From: Cardiobacterium hominis
GTDB lineage: Bacteria; Pseudomonadota; Gammaproteobacteria; Cardiobacteriales; Cardiobacteriaceae
Direction of reading: 5' to 3'
Assembly (NCBI RefSeq): GCF_900637305.1
Contig: NZ_LR134365.1
Span: forward strand, 642,047 to 706,046
DNA: 64,000 bases
Under the pieces are notes generated by a model. That model worked only from the letters and a program-made list of their open reading frames with translations. It was not told where the DNA came from and ran no database searches. Shown here one piece after another: positions 16,824 through 27,221 of the stretch; position 1 is the stretch's first letter, and every line of letters starts with the position of its first letter. A program made the translations under genes and the position numbers.

Positions 16824-18014
16824 TTATTTTTTCGCCGGTGCTGCCTGGCCTGAATCAGCCGGAGCGGCAGCGCTTTCACCACCAGCCATCGGGCCCGGAG
16901 CTTTGACTTGCTCCATCAGGTCGTTGTTCCACTCGCCATCCACACGGATATGACCAGCGGCGCCAAGGTTGAACGCTTCGATCAGGTTGTGGTTAACGTA
17001 GGCATAGGTACCTGGCTGCTTGAAGGTATACATCGCTGCCCCGGCAGAACCTGCGGCGATAGACCAGGTTTCCAGATCTTGTGCCGGCGGGTCGGCGAGG
17101 TTGCCGCGTTCCCAAACATATTCACCGTGGCCGCCAATGATGTGCGGGTAGGTGTAGCGGTTCGCTTGTGAGTGGTAGAACATCACGGTTTCGCCAACTT
17201 TTGCAGTCATGGCATTGTCGCCAACCAACGAGCCTTTGCTTTCGCCGAAAACGATGTGGGTCGGGATGAGTTTGTCCATCACTTCCTTGTCATCAGCGAA
17301 AGAGGCGGACGGGTTGTCGTAGCGTTTGTATTTGCCGTCTTTGTCTTTCGGGATGTAGTAATCCTGTTCGCCGATATAGTAGGCCTTGTCGTAGTGCAGC
17401 TTGTTGCCGTTCTTGTCCTTGATGCCGTCTTTCGGAATAACGAGGATTGCGCCGTTCATGCCGTGCACCAAGTGCCACGGAATCATCGCGCCGCCCGGTG
17501 CGCAGTGGTAGATGAAGACGCCCGGTTTGGTTGCCTTGAAGCGCAGTACCACTTCCTGACCCGGGGCGACGTGGGTCAGGTCGCCGCCGCCGAGGGCGCC
17601 GGTGGAGGCGTGGAAGTCAATGTTGTGGATGAGCTGGTTTTTGCTGTCGTTTTTCAGGGTGAGCTCAACGTAATCGCCTTCGTGGACGACAATCATCGGG
17701 CCGGGAACGGTGTTGTTATAGGCGAACGCCCACATGAAGACACCCGGCTCAACTTCGATTTCTTTCTCGACGATGTTCATCTCGACCTGGACAACGCGCG
17801 GTTTGGCGGGTGCTTCCAGTGTGTGTTCCGGCACGGCAGGCGGCGGCACCAGAACTTGCTTGACGTGTTCCAGTTTGTCCAGACCTTCTGCCTGCACACC
17901 GACCTTGTAGCCTTCAAGGCCGCCGGTGTGCGCTGCGCCTTCTGCGGCGAAGCTGGCAGGGGCAGCAATCGCCAGTGATGCTGCGACGGAGAGGGATAAC
18001 CAAGTTTTTCGCAT
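16824..18014 (-). CDS. aniA: Copper-containing nitrite reductase (AniA/NirK)
   Basis: 396 residues. It reduces nitrite to nitric oxide in the periplasm or at the outer membrane during oxygen limitation. The signal peptide (MRKTWLSLSVAASLAIAAPA...) has no lipobox, unlike the lipoprotein AniA of Neisseria. Type 1 copper ligands: His130, Cys171, His181 and Met186. Type 2: His135, His170 and His342. The catalytic pair Asp133 and His291 is present. Two cupredoxin domains are followed by an Ala/Pro-rich tail. An FNR-type box sits at the expected class II position upstream. No nitric oxide reductase gene is in the window. Confidence 0.95.
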   Translation of the reverse strand: MRKTWLSLSVAASLAIAAPASFAAEGAAHTGGLEGYKVGVQAEGLDKLEHVKQVLVPPPAVPEHTLEAPAKPRVVQVEMNIVEKEIEVEPGVFMWAFAYNNTVPGPMIVVHEGDYVELTLKNDSKNQLIHNIDFHASTGALGGGDLTHVAPGQEVVLRFKATKPGVFIYHCAPGGAMIPWHLVHGMNGAILVIPKDGIKDKNGNKLHYDKAYYIGEQDYYIPKDKDGKYKRYDNPSASFADDKEVMDKLIPTHIVFGESKGSLVGDNAMTAKVGETVMFYHSQANRYTYPHIIGGHGEYVWERGNLADPPAQDLETWSIAAGSAGAAMYTFKQPGTYAYVNHNLIEAFNLGAAGHIRVDGEWNNDLMEQVKAPGPMAGGESAAAPADSGQAAPAKK

Positions 18015-18058
18015 AAAGCGCTCCTGTTTAGGTTGTGGGTTTGTAAAAAATTTTTAAG

Positions 18059-18100
18059 ATTATAGAGACAGCCCCACTTTGGCAGGTTGACTTGAATCAA
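18059..18100 (-). promoter_or_regulatory. FNR/ANR-type box and class II promoter of aniA
   Basis: On the minus strand TTGATTCAAGTCAA (18100-18087) matches the FNR consensus TTGATNNNNATCAA at all but one position. A perfect -10 TATAAT lies at 18064-18059. A start site about 7 bp after it (near 18052) puts the box centre at about -41.5, the class II activator position. There is no -35 element, as expected for an activator-dependent promoter. Confidence 0.8.
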
Positions 18101-18211
18101 TTAGTCCAAAAAAATGTGAATTACTGTGGATGATGTGAAAACGCGCATCGCGGCGGCATTTGACGACGTTTTCCATTATGATTGCCGCCTTTTTCGCACA
18201 AGGAACGACCC

Positions 18212-20236
18212 ATGCCCGACAAAACCCTGACCCGCCGCGAACGCCAGCAGATAGCCGCCTGCGATGCTGCCGGACTGCGCATCCTGCTGGTCGCGCAAGA
18301 AAACGCGCTCTTGATGCTGCGCTACCTCGCCGAATGGCTGCGCCAGGGCGGCGCGAGTGGTGCGGGCGAGCGCCTCGCCGCCTTTACCCGCGAGCTGGAC
18401 AGCGCACCCTCGCACCGCGCGCTGATTGGCGCGCACATCCACGGCTGGCTGCAAAACCTGCACCTCTACGCCAGCCTGGTCAGCGTCGGCATCTTCGCCC
18501 GCACCGGCGTCCTGCACGAAACCGCGACCCTGCTCTACGACCGCCTGAACCCGCTACCGGTAGACGAACACCAGCTGCAAGACGTCCTCGACAGCGTCTT
18601 TAACGGCAGCAAAGACCTCGAATGGTTAAGCGCCATCGCGCCGCGCCAATGGCTCAGCCTCTTCGCCCGCCTCAGCGAAAACGACGAACAGCGTGGCCGC
18701 ACCCGCCGCCTCATGCGCGAAGAAAGCACCTACGCGCTGGAAATGCTCGCCATCCGCCTGAGCGCCGAAGACCTCGCGCCCGACCTGATACGGCTGGACA
18801 AACGCCTGCTGGATCTCGACTCGCCCTTCGTCGCCCTTGAGCGCGAACTGGCGCGGCTCATCACCAGCTGGCGCGACCACCCGAATGACGCCACCGACGC
18901 GGCGACGCTGGCACAGGCGCACGTCCTCATCGACCAGTCGCGGCAACAACTGCACCATTTGAACAGCCGCGCCATCGCCTCCGGCAGCTCGCTCGCCACC
19001 GCCCACCTGCTCGAACGCCTCGCACAAAGCCTCGACCGCCTCGAAGCGCTGCTCGCCGTCCTCACCGCCGAAAGCCCGGAAAGCGAAGCGCGCCACTGGC
19101 TGGCGCTCCTGAACCAGCTCATCGAAAACGGCCTGCGCCGCCGCAACATCCGCCACCTCTGGAGCCGCAGCGCCTACCTGCTGAGCCAATCCATCACCCA
19201 GCACAAAAGCGCGCACGGCGAACACTACATCGCGCGCGGCTGGCAAGAATACCGCCGCATGTACCTAAGCGCCGCCGGCGCGGGCGTCATCATCGCGCTG
19301 ATGGCGCTGCTCAAAATCAAACTCGCCAGCGCCGTCCCCAGCTACAACGCCTACATCCTGCTCTCAAGCCTCGACTACGGCATCGGCTTCGTCCTCATCT
19401 ACCTCTGCCACTGCACCGTCGCCACCAAACAACCGGCGATGACCGCGGCACGCATGGCAGAAGCCATCGAACAAACCCAACAAGGCCGCGCCGGGGCGCG
19501 CAAACTGGCACAACTCCTCATCGACGTAAACCGCTCACAAAGCATCGCCGTTTTGGGCAATTTGAGCCTCGCCATGCTCACCGCCGTGCTGCTCAGCCTG
19601 CTGTGGGCGGACAAAAGCGGCGCGCCGCTGCTCGACCATCACAGCGCTGAGCACCAAATGGCGGCGCTGGCGATGCCGTCGGCGCTGTTCTACGCCGCCA
19701 TTGCCGCCGTCTGGCTGTTCTGCTCCGGCATCATCGCCGGCTACTACGACAACCGCGCCCAATACCTGCGCCTGCGCGAACGCCTGCGCGTAAACCCCTT
19801 GCTGCGCCGCCTCCTGCGCGAACCCGCCCGCGCCCGCTTTGCCGACTTCGTCCACGACCACCTCGGCGCACTCGCCAGCAACTTCCTCTTCGGCGTACTG
19901 CTCGGCATCACCCCGTGGATTGGCAAAACGCTGGAACTGCCGCTGGACATCCGCCACATCGCCTTCTCCTCGGCCAACCTCGCCTACGCCACCGCCAGCC
20001 ACCCCGAAGGCATCGGCACCTTCCTCTATGGCTTCCTTGCCGTCATCGCCATCGGCCTCGTCAACCTCTGGGTCAGCTTCGCCCTCGCCTTGCGCGTCGC
20101 CCTGCGCGCCAGAGACGCCCGCTTCCCGCCGCTACGCCAGTTCATCAGTGTGCTGCGCGAAGAAATCCGGCGCGAGCCGCGCGCATTGTTCCTGCCACGC
20201 CGCCCGACGAGTGGAGAAAACGGGGCGGGTAAATAA
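18212..20236 (+). CDS. Gcr-like 'site-specific recombinase' family membrane protein
   Basis: 674 residues from ATG at 18212 (MPDKTLTRRERQQ), with aaggaac upstream as ribosome-binding site. It matches the SpecificRecomb family (PF10136; Neisseria gcr). The N-terminal half is helical and soluble; the C-terminal half has several hydrophobic segments (GAGVIIALMALLKI, IGFVLIYLCHC, FLFGVLLGITPWIG, GFLAVIAIGLVNLWVSFALAL). The recombinase label is historical; the membrane topology makes DNA recombination doubtful. Confidence 0.8.
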   Translation: MPDKTLTRRERQQIAACDAAGLRILLVAQENALLMLRYLAEWLRQGGASGAGERLAAFTRELDSAPSHRALIGAHIHGWLQNLHLYASLVSVGIFARTGVLHETATLLYDRLNPLPVDEHQLQDVLDSVFNGSKDLEWLSAIAPRQWLSLFARLSENDEQRGRTRRLMREESTYALEMLAIRLSAEDLAPDLIRLDKRLLDLDSPFVALERELARLITSWRDHPNDATDAATLAQAHVLIDQSRQQLHHLNSRAIASGSSLATAHLLERLAQSLDRLEALLAVLTAESPESEARHWLALLNQLIENGLRRRNIRHLWSRSAYLLSQSITQHKSAHGEHYIARGWQEYRRMYLSAAGAGVIIALMALLKIKLASAVPSYNAYILLSSLDYGIGFVLIYLCHCTVATKQPAMTAARMAEAIEQTQQGRAGARKLAQLLIDVNRSQSIAVLGNLSLAMLTAVLLSLLWADKSGAPLLDHHSAEHQMAALAMPSALFYAAIAAVWLFCSGIIAGYYDNRAQYLRLRERLRVNPLLRRLLREPARARFADFVHDHLGALASNFLFGVLLGITPWIGKTLELPLDIRHIAFSSANLAYATASHPEGIGTFLYGFLAVIAIGLVNLWVSFALALRVALRARDARFPPLRQFISVLREEIRREPRALFLPRRPTSGENGAGK

Positions 20237-20261
20237 CCCCCACCCCCCCACGGAGCCACAC

Positions 20262-21179
20262 ATGACCCACCCCCACCCCCTCCACCTCCTTGACGGCGGC
20301 ATGGGCCGCGAACTCTTGCGGCGCGGCGCGCCCTTCGCCCAACCCGAATGGTCGGCGCTCGCCCTGATACAAGCACCCGCCACCGTGCAGGACGTCCACG
20401 CCGCCTACATCGCCGCCGGTGCCGAAACCCTCACCACCAACAGCTACGCCCTCGTCCCCTTCCACATCGGTGAAGAGCGCTTCCGCGCCCGCGCGGGCGA
20501 ACTCGCCGCACTCGCGGGCAAACTGGCGCGCCAGGCCGTCAAAAAAAGCGGCAAAACCGTCCACATCGCAGGCTCGCTGCCGCCGCTCTTCGGCTCCTAC
20601 CGCCCCGACCTGTTCGACCCGGCGCGCGCCGCAGAAATCGCCCGCCCGCTCATCGACGGCCAGGCGCCGTACGTTGATTACTGGCTCGCCGAAACCCAAA
20701 GCAGCATCGCCGAAGTCCGCGCCCTGCACGCCCTCACCGCACGCGACCGCCCTTTCTGGGCATCCTTCACCCTTGAAGACGAACCGCCTGCCGAGCCGCC
20801 CCGCTTGCGTAGTGGCGAAACCGTTGCCGCTGCTGTCGCCGCCGCGCTCGAACTCAAACTCGACGCGCTGCTCTTTAACTGCAGCCACCCCGAAGCGATG
20901 ACCGCCGCGCTCAAAACCGCGCGTGCCACGATTGACGCGGCGGGCAGCGCGATGCGCCTCGGCGTCTATGCCAACGCCTTTGCGGCGCATGGCACAGACG
21001 AAGAAGCCCTGCCCGCCAACGACGGCCTCGACGAAATCCGCACCGACCTCACTCCCACCGCCTACCTGGATTGGGCGAAACACTGGTGCGCGGCGGGTGC
21101 GGATATCATTGGCGGCTGCTGTGGCGTTGGTCCGGAACACATCGCCGCACTTGCCGCGTGGCGCGCACAAAACGCCTGA
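20262..21179 (+). CDS. Homocysteine S-methyltransferase family protein
   Basis: 305 residues. N-terminal LLDGGMGRELLRRG and TTNSYALVPFHIG, FNCSHPE, and C-terminal IIGGCCGVGPEHI: the zinc-binding cysteines (one in FNC, two in GGCC) are all present, as in MmuM and the MetH homocysteine domain. It transfers a methyl group to homocysteine from a small donor such as S-methylmethionine. It stands alone and is followed by a terminator. Its exact donor cannot be told from sequence. Confidence 0.88.
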   Translation: MTHPHPLHLLDGGMGRELLRRGAPFAQPEWSALALIQAPATVQDVHAAYIAAGAETLTTNSYALVPFHIGEERFRARAGELAALAGKLARQAVKKSGKTVHIAGSLPPLFGSYRPDLFDPARAAEIARPLIDGQAPYVDYWLAETQSSIAEVRALHALTARDRPFWASFTLEDEPPAEPPRLRSGETVAAAVAAALELKLDALLFNCSHPEAMTAALKTARATIDAAGSAMRLGVYANAFAAHGTDEEALPANDGLDEIRTDLTPTAYLDWAKHWCAAGADIIGGCCGVGPEHIAALAAWRAQNA

Positions 21180-21215
21180 CGAAAAACACACGATGGCATC
21201 CCGCCACACCGCACC

Positions 21216-21244
21216 AAAAAACGCAGCCGGAGGCTGCGTTTTTT
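21216..21244 (+). terminator. Bidirectional intrinsic terminator
   Basis: Stem acgcagcc/ggctgcgt with short ggga-type loop, flanked by A-run and T-run, between the convergent methyltransferase gene and the 67-residue gene. A related hairpin (cgcagccggggctgcg) follows the duplicate of that gene at about 41147-41170. Confidence 0.85.
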
Positions 21245-21256
21245 AATAAGCGGCGC

Positions 21257-21460
21257 TTAGCGACTCAAACTGACGCTGCCGTCGGTGCCGTGCAAAGCGG
21301 CGGCGAACGCATCGGCATCAAAGCCGTCTTCGTGAGTGACGACAATATTGCCGTTATTGATGTTCACCCATTTGACGCCAGGTACATTCATTCCGGCGTC
21401 TTTAAGCTTGTCGGCGTTGTCAGCGGTGAGGCCGCTGGCGTGGTAGAGGGTTTGTGGCAT
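21257..21460 (-). CDS. 67-residue HMA-like small protein, copy 1
   Basis: 67 residues from MPQTLYHASGLTADNADKLK. The pattern beta-VPGVKWVNINNGNIVVTHEDGFDADAFAAALH looks like a ferredoxin-like heavy-metal-associated fold, but the CxxC metal motif is absent, so metal binding is doubtful. The start is preceded by caggagcgcacc with a GGAG site. An amino-acid-identical copy lies at 41185-41388 with nearly identical flanking DNA. Both copies sit upstream of vWA-protein sequence, intact in the other copy and decayed here. Confidence 0.8.
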   Translation of the reverse strand: MPQTLYHASGLTADNADKLKDAGMNVPGVKWVNINNGNIVVTHEDGFDADAFAAALHGTDGSVSLSR

Positions 21461-21540
21461 GGTGCGCTCCTGGTTCGTGGGGAAAACGCGCCGGGCGGCG
21501 CGTTCTGTTGCGATGTACGGCGATGCCAAGCGGCTGCCGT

Positions 21541-21770
21541 TACCTTTTTATTTGGCTGAAGATAGCGCGCGCTTTTTCAATCAGCCGCAGCAATTCGGCG
21601 CGCTCGCCGTAGGGCGCTGCTTGCGGGGCGTTGTGTAGTTTAGAAGTTGAAAAACGCTTCGTGTTCGCCGCTTGCCGTTTTGCTGATGCTGACGTTGAAA
21701 TCGCCGTCGGTGGCGAGCAGGATGCGGTTGATGCCGTCTTTGCGGTAGTTTTTCGCCGCCACGTCGTCGT
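21541..21770 (-). pseudogene. Scrambled remnant of the vWA protein and its 132-residue partner
   Basis: Three short pieces match the intact locus at 41476-43608. About 21560-21625 encodes ERAELLRLIEKAR, like the vWA C-terminus ERAGLLQLIEKAR. About 21640-21690 equals the 3' end of the 132-residue gene (tagaagttgaaaaacgcttc; 43216 reads tagaagttaaaaaacgcttc). About 21690-21765 equals the vWA interior at about 42225-42300. The internal deletions and order change mean no protein can be made. Confidence 0.8.
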
Positions 21771-21817
21771 CTCTATGAGCGCCATCGTATCGTGATGCGA
21801 GCGTGTAAAGGGCATGC

Positions 21818-21849
21818 AAAAAAAAACGGCCTCTTGCGAGGCCGTTTTC
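21818..21849 (-). terminator. Intrinsic terminator after the TbpB-like remnant
   Basis: Perfect stem acggcctc/gaggccgt with loop ttgc, with a long A-run on the left that becomes the U-tract for minus-strand transcription. Confidence 0.85.
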
Positions 21850-21868
21850 GTTTTAGGGCACCAGCAGA

Positions 21869-23450
21869 TTACTGGTTGTAGTTGTTGGCGGGCGCTACGT
21901 TGGTATTGCCGTAGTTATTGGCACCATCATCACCCTGGAAGGTGTTGTTGCCGCCGCCGCCGGTCTTGCTGGCGCCAAAGACGCCGCCCCAGTCGCCGAT
22001 TTCATAGGCGGAGCCGTATTTGTCCTCCGGTTTGACGGAGTTGAACGAGCCGCCCATTTCGTCAGCGTCTTTGCCGAAGAATGCGGCGCGGAAGGTCGCT
22101 TCGTCATTGCCCGGGATGTAGGTGCGGTCAGCCGTACCAAGGACGGTGTTGCCAATGACGTCGCCCTGGAAGTGGACGAGTTTGTCTTTCAGCACGGTGG
22201 GTTTTTTCAGGTCCTGTAACCAGGCGTTATATACGTCACCCGTGACTTTTTTCTGACCGACGTCAAAGGAGGCATCGACAAAGTTACCCAGGCCCATCTT
22301 GGCATTGCCACCCGCAGCGCCGTTATCAAAACCGAAGGCATTAGGCAGCGGGCGTTTGTCGTCTTTGATATCCCCGGTATAGCCGTGGAAGCTGTTGTCA
22401 ATGCCGTACATCAGCGCGTGACCGCTATATTGCAGGACAGCATTGCTCGGCAGCGCGCCCATTTGCTCGATGCTGGTCGCATTCGTTCCGCGGAAGAAGT
22501 AGTGGTCTACGCCATTCGGGTCGTTTTTGAAGGTGAGCGGTGCGCGCAGGAAACCGTCTTTGAACGGGCCTTCGCCATCGGCGAGATCCAGCTTGGTGGT
22601 AACCCGGCCATACTGCACGTTTTTGAGGGTATTCGGCACGGCGCCAATGCTGTATTCGTTCGGCTGGCTTTCGAGGTCTGCCCACAGTTCGTGGTTGTAG
22701 CCTTTTCTCGCCTGTACGGAGGGCTGCGCCAGTCTGTCTTTAACCTGAGCGACGAAGGAGCGTACGCCCAGATAGCTGTTCATGCTGACCGGCTTGACCT
22801 CTCTTTTTTCCTGATCGGCATAGGCGAGGTGGTAATGGCCGAAGATGCGGGTTTTGGTGTTGTGGTGGTCAACCCAAATCTGTTTAGTGCTATCCCATTT
22901 CAGTTCTTCACCGAGCGTCGCACGGCCGGGGTTTTTGGCGCTGCGATAGGGATCGCTGTCGCCGACGCGAATCAGACCGTTGGTGATGTCGCCGGTCGGC
23001 TGGATTTCGATGTCGCGGTCGCGGACGGGATCGCCACCTTTGTTATCACCTGCGCCCCAAGCAAGGTCTTCGGAGCCTTCACCGCCTTTGCCGCTGACGT
23101 TGTTATCAACACGGCGGGCGCGTGGATCCCAGCCTTCAAGCGTTGCCCAGTTTTCAAAGGCGCTGTCCTGGGTACTCCACCAGATCAGGTTGGCGCCGAA
23201 TTTTTTCTCGTATTCGGCTTTGTAGCCAGGGGTTCCCGGTTTCCAGATGCGTTCGTCGCTGTAGCGGATGGCATAGCCGTCGTAGGGTGAGTTGCTTTGC
23301 AGTTCTTCACGCCAGCCGTCGTAGTGCGGGCCACGGAATTCGCCTTGTTGGCCGTTCGTCTGATTCTTGGGGTCTTTCCAAAGGAAATTTTTTATGTTGG
23401 CAGGATATTTGCTATATGCGCCTCTTTGGTGGCGCACGCAACCCCAAAAT
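21869..23450 (-). pseudogene. 5'-truncated TbpB-like beta-barrel surface lipoprotein
   Basis: About 520 residues of minus-strand frame with no plausible start, signal peptide or lipobox. The C-terminal half looks like the TbpB/Slam-dependent lipoprotein C-lobe: VLQYSGHALMYG, GNFVDASFDVGQKKVTG, FQGDVIGNTVLG, and the family ending FRAAFFGKDADEMGGSFNSV...GVFGASK. The frame stays open further upstream only because it shadows sdaA. Upstream similarity stops near 23400-23450, and sdaA begins at 23528. I take it as a remnant whose N-terminal anchor was lost, though a distant non-ATG start cannot be excluded. No Slam or TonB receptor gene is nearby. Confidence 0.65.
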
Positions 23451-23527
23451 GCTATGCCACATGAAGCCGGCACTTCGCTCCGGTAAGATATCGCTTTTGT
23501 TTTAACCACGGATTTCGCGGACTCCCC

Positions 23528-24904
<1,377 letters not shown>

Positions 24905-24940
24905 CAGGACGAAGTCTGTGGCGGGGGCAGGGCGCTAAAC

Positions 24941-25576
24941 TCACCCCGCCCACACCACCGTCACCCCCGGCGGCGTGAAAACCACCCCGTCGCCCGATTG
25001 CCAGCGCACCGTCGCCGCTTCCGCCGCCAAAGCATTGCGGGCGGCGAGGGCGACGAAAGGCGGGAGCGCGAGCCCATCTGCTCTCCAGCGCAGCCCTTGA
25101 TACCGCAAGCCCTGCAACGGCGACAACGCGAACACGCTCACCTTGTCGCCCGGCTGACCGCACAACTGCCACGCCGCTGCGCCCGAGGCAAAAGCACGCG
25201 TGCCGTTGCGCCCCAACAATAACGTGGGCAGACCGAAGCGCGGCAACACCCACAAATTGGCAAAACCATGATCGGCCTCATCGCCATCCGCGCCCAGCAC
25301 CCACAAATGCGCCTGCGGCCAGCGTGCGCGCACAAAAGCCAGCGCCAGCTCAAAATCCGTCTCGTCCTTTTCCACGGGGAAAGAAAGGCGCGGCGACGTC
25401 GCATCCAGGGCGTCGCTGCTGTCAAAATCGCCCAGCCACCATTGCGGCACAACACCCAGCGCCGCCGCATGACGCATCCCGCCATCCACTGCAATCACCA
25501 CCTCATCTGCCCGCGGCATCCGCGACGGACGCACAAAATCGCCCGCCAACAACAACCAGACCGTCTCACCCATCAT
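24941..25576 (-). CDS. Thiamine pyrophosphokinase
   Basis: About 211 residues from MMGETVWLLLAGD; the second ATG at 25573 is equally likely. It transfers pyrophosphate from ATP to thiamine. Motifs include VIAVDGGMRHAAALG, WWLGDFDSSD and EKDETDFELAL, with the Asp residues that bind Mg-ATP, plus a C-terminal thiamine-binding beta domain (GLRYQGLRWRADG). It is convergent with sdaA and divergent from rsmJ. No TPP riboswitch is seen. Confidence 0.85.
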   Translation of the reverse strand: MMGETVWLLLAGDFVRPSRMPRADEVVIAVDGGMRHAAALGVVPQWWLGDFDSSDALDATSPRLSFPVEKDETDFELALAFVRARWPQAHLWVLGADGDEADHGFANLWVLPRFGLPTLLLGRNGTRAFASGAAAWQLCGQPGDKVSVFALSPLQGLRYQGLRWRADGLALPPFVALAARNALAAEAATVRWQSGDGVVFTPPGVTVVWAG

Positions 25577-25710
25577 TCCCTCTCTTTCTTGATACACACG
25601 CGAAAAAGCCGTCGCCTCGAAAAACGCCACCGTCTCACAGCCGCGCCCCGCCTTTTGACAGCCTCCGCGAAAAACCGCACAATTCGGCGACATTTCCGCC
25701 CACGACACCC

Positions 25711-26424
25711 ATGAAACTCAACCTCCTCGGCGAATCGCCGCTGCCGCCGCCTGACGCGCACCGCATCGCCCGACCCGAAGACGCCGACGGCGACTATTAT
25801 CTGCACTGGCGCGACGAACGCTACCACCTCTGCGACCGGCAAAACCGCCACCCGCCGCTCACCCTCGATTTCGCCGACTACCTTGGCCGTAGCGGCAGCG
25901 AAACCCTGCCGAAAACCCTGCGCGGACTGGCAGACGCGCCCATTGCCGACGCCACCGCCGGTTGGGGCAAAGACGCCTGGCTGCTCGCCAGCCGCGGTTT
26001 TACCCTCACCCTCTACGAGCGCAACCCCTACCTGCACACGCTGCTCGCCGCCGCGTTGGCCGCCGCACAAGAAAACCCGCGCACCGCCGCTATTGCCGCC
26101 CGCCTCACCCTCAACCATGCCGACGCCGCGGCAGCACTCGCGCCCGCCAGTTTCGCAGCCGTTTACCTCGACCCGATGTACCCGGAGCGGCGCAAAAGCG
26201 CCAAAGTCAAAAAACACATGCAGGCGCTACAACAACTCATCGGCCATCACGGCGACGACGCGACGCTACTTGCCCGCGCGCGCCTCGCGGCGACACGGCG
26301 CGTCATCGTCAAACGCCCGCAGCACGCGCCACCGCTGGCGGACATCGCCCCGCATCACGCGATTGACGGCCCCAACACCCGCTACGACATCTACCTCGCG
26401 CCCAACACTCCTGACAAGAACTGA
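25711..26424 (+). CDS. rsmJ: 16S rRNA (guanine-1516-N2)-methyltransferase RsmJ
   Basis: 237 residues. It methylates G1516 of 16S rRNA with SAM. LTLDFADYLGRSG, ADATAGWGKDAWLLASRG (SAM site) and AAVYLDPMYPERRKSAKVKK (catalytic DPMYP) are characteristic. ATG at 25711 is chosen over the long upstream frame, which shadows the thiamine pyrophosphokinase gene. Confidence 0.92.
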   Translation: MKLNLLGESPLPPPDAHRIARPEDADGDYYLHWRDERYHLCDRQNRHPPLTLDFADYLGRSGSETLPKTLRGLADAPIADATAGWGKDAWLLASRGFTLTLYERNPYLHTLLAAALAAAQENPRTAAIAARLTLNHADAAAALAPASFAAVYLDPMYPERRKSAKVKKHMQALQQLIGHHGDDATLLARARLAATRRVIVKRPQHAPPLADIAPHHAIDGPNTRYDIYLAPNTPDKN

Positions 26425-26472
26425 CACAGCCGCGCGCTATCATGGCGTTCCCCCAACAAAACGGAGAACCCC

Positions 26473-27096
26473 ATGCCAACACTCACCCTTTACACCAACC
26501 CGCATTCCCGTGGCACGAACGTCCGCTGGATGCTGGAAGAATGCGGCGCCGATTACAACACCGTCGCCGTACCCTTTGGCGCGGAAATGAAAGCGCCCAC
26601 CTACCGCGCCATCAACCCGATGGGCAAAGTTCCGGCGCTCACCCACGGCGACACCGTCCTCACCGAAACCGTTGCCATCATCACCTGGCTTGCCGAACGC
26701 TATCCGGAAAAAGCGCTGATCCCGGCCGCAGGCAGCGACGCGCGCGGCGAATACTACCGCTGGCTCTGCTTCGCCCTGCACCTCGAATACGCCGCCATCG
26801 ACCGCAAGCGCGCCATCGAAAACAGCGAAGAAGTGCGCGTCGCCATCGGCTACGGCGACTTCGACACCGCCTTCGCCACGCTGAAAGCCCGTCTGCAAGA
26901 CCGCGCCCATATCGTCGGCGACCACTTCACCGCACTCGACCTCTACTACAGCGGCCTGCTCCAATGGTTCATCCAGCGCGCACAAGTGTTGCCCGCCGAG
27001 CGCGTCTATCTCGACTACATGAACCGCCACCTTGCCCGCCCCGCACACCAACGCGCCATCGCGCTGGACGAGGCGCTGTTGGCGGAGATGGGGTAG
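26473..27096 (+). CDS. Glutathione S-transferase
   Basis: 207 residues. N-terminal thioredoxin-like domain MPTLTLYTNPHSRGTNVRWMLEE, with the Ser of the SRG motif as likely catalytic residue (beta/zeta-like class), GKVPAL cis-Pro loop and LTETVAIITWLAERYP. A helical C-terminal domain follows, with FTALDLYYSGLLQW. It detoxifies electrophiles with glutathione; substrate unknown. ATG follows aaaacggagaacccc. Confidence 0.9.
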   Translation: MPTLTLYTNPHSRGTNVRWMLEECGADYNTVAVPFGAEMKAPTYRAINPMGKVPALTHGDTVLTETVAIITWLAERYPEKALIPAAGSDARGEYYRWLCFALHLEYAAIDRKRAIENSEEVRVAIGYGDFDTAFATLKARLQDRAHIVGDHFTALDLYYSGLLQWFIQRAQVLPAERVYLDYMNRHLARPAHQRAIALDEALLAEMG

Positions 27097-27106
27097 CGCG
27101 CAGTTC

Positions 27107-27193
27107 CGTAGGTTGGGTTAGCGAGGAACGCGCGTAACCCAACACTTGCATAAATCCTGATGACCCGTTGGGCTGCGCCTAACCCAACCTACA
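27107..27193. repeat. Dispersed inverted repeat, 'gtaggttgggtta...taacccaacctac' family
   Basis: An 87-bp palindrome: outer arms gtaggttgggttagcg / cgcctaacccaacctac and inner arms cgtaacccaac / cgttgggctg. Second member of the family seen at 14486-14572. It separates the GST and EVE genes. Confidence 0.75.
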
Positions 27194-27221
27194 GACCTAC
27201 ACAAAACCCTTCACAAAAACC

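Noticed and set aside
18212..20236. True site-specific recombinase
   Set aside because: The protein has multiple membrane segments and no tyrosine or serine recombinase motif; only the historical family name suggests it.
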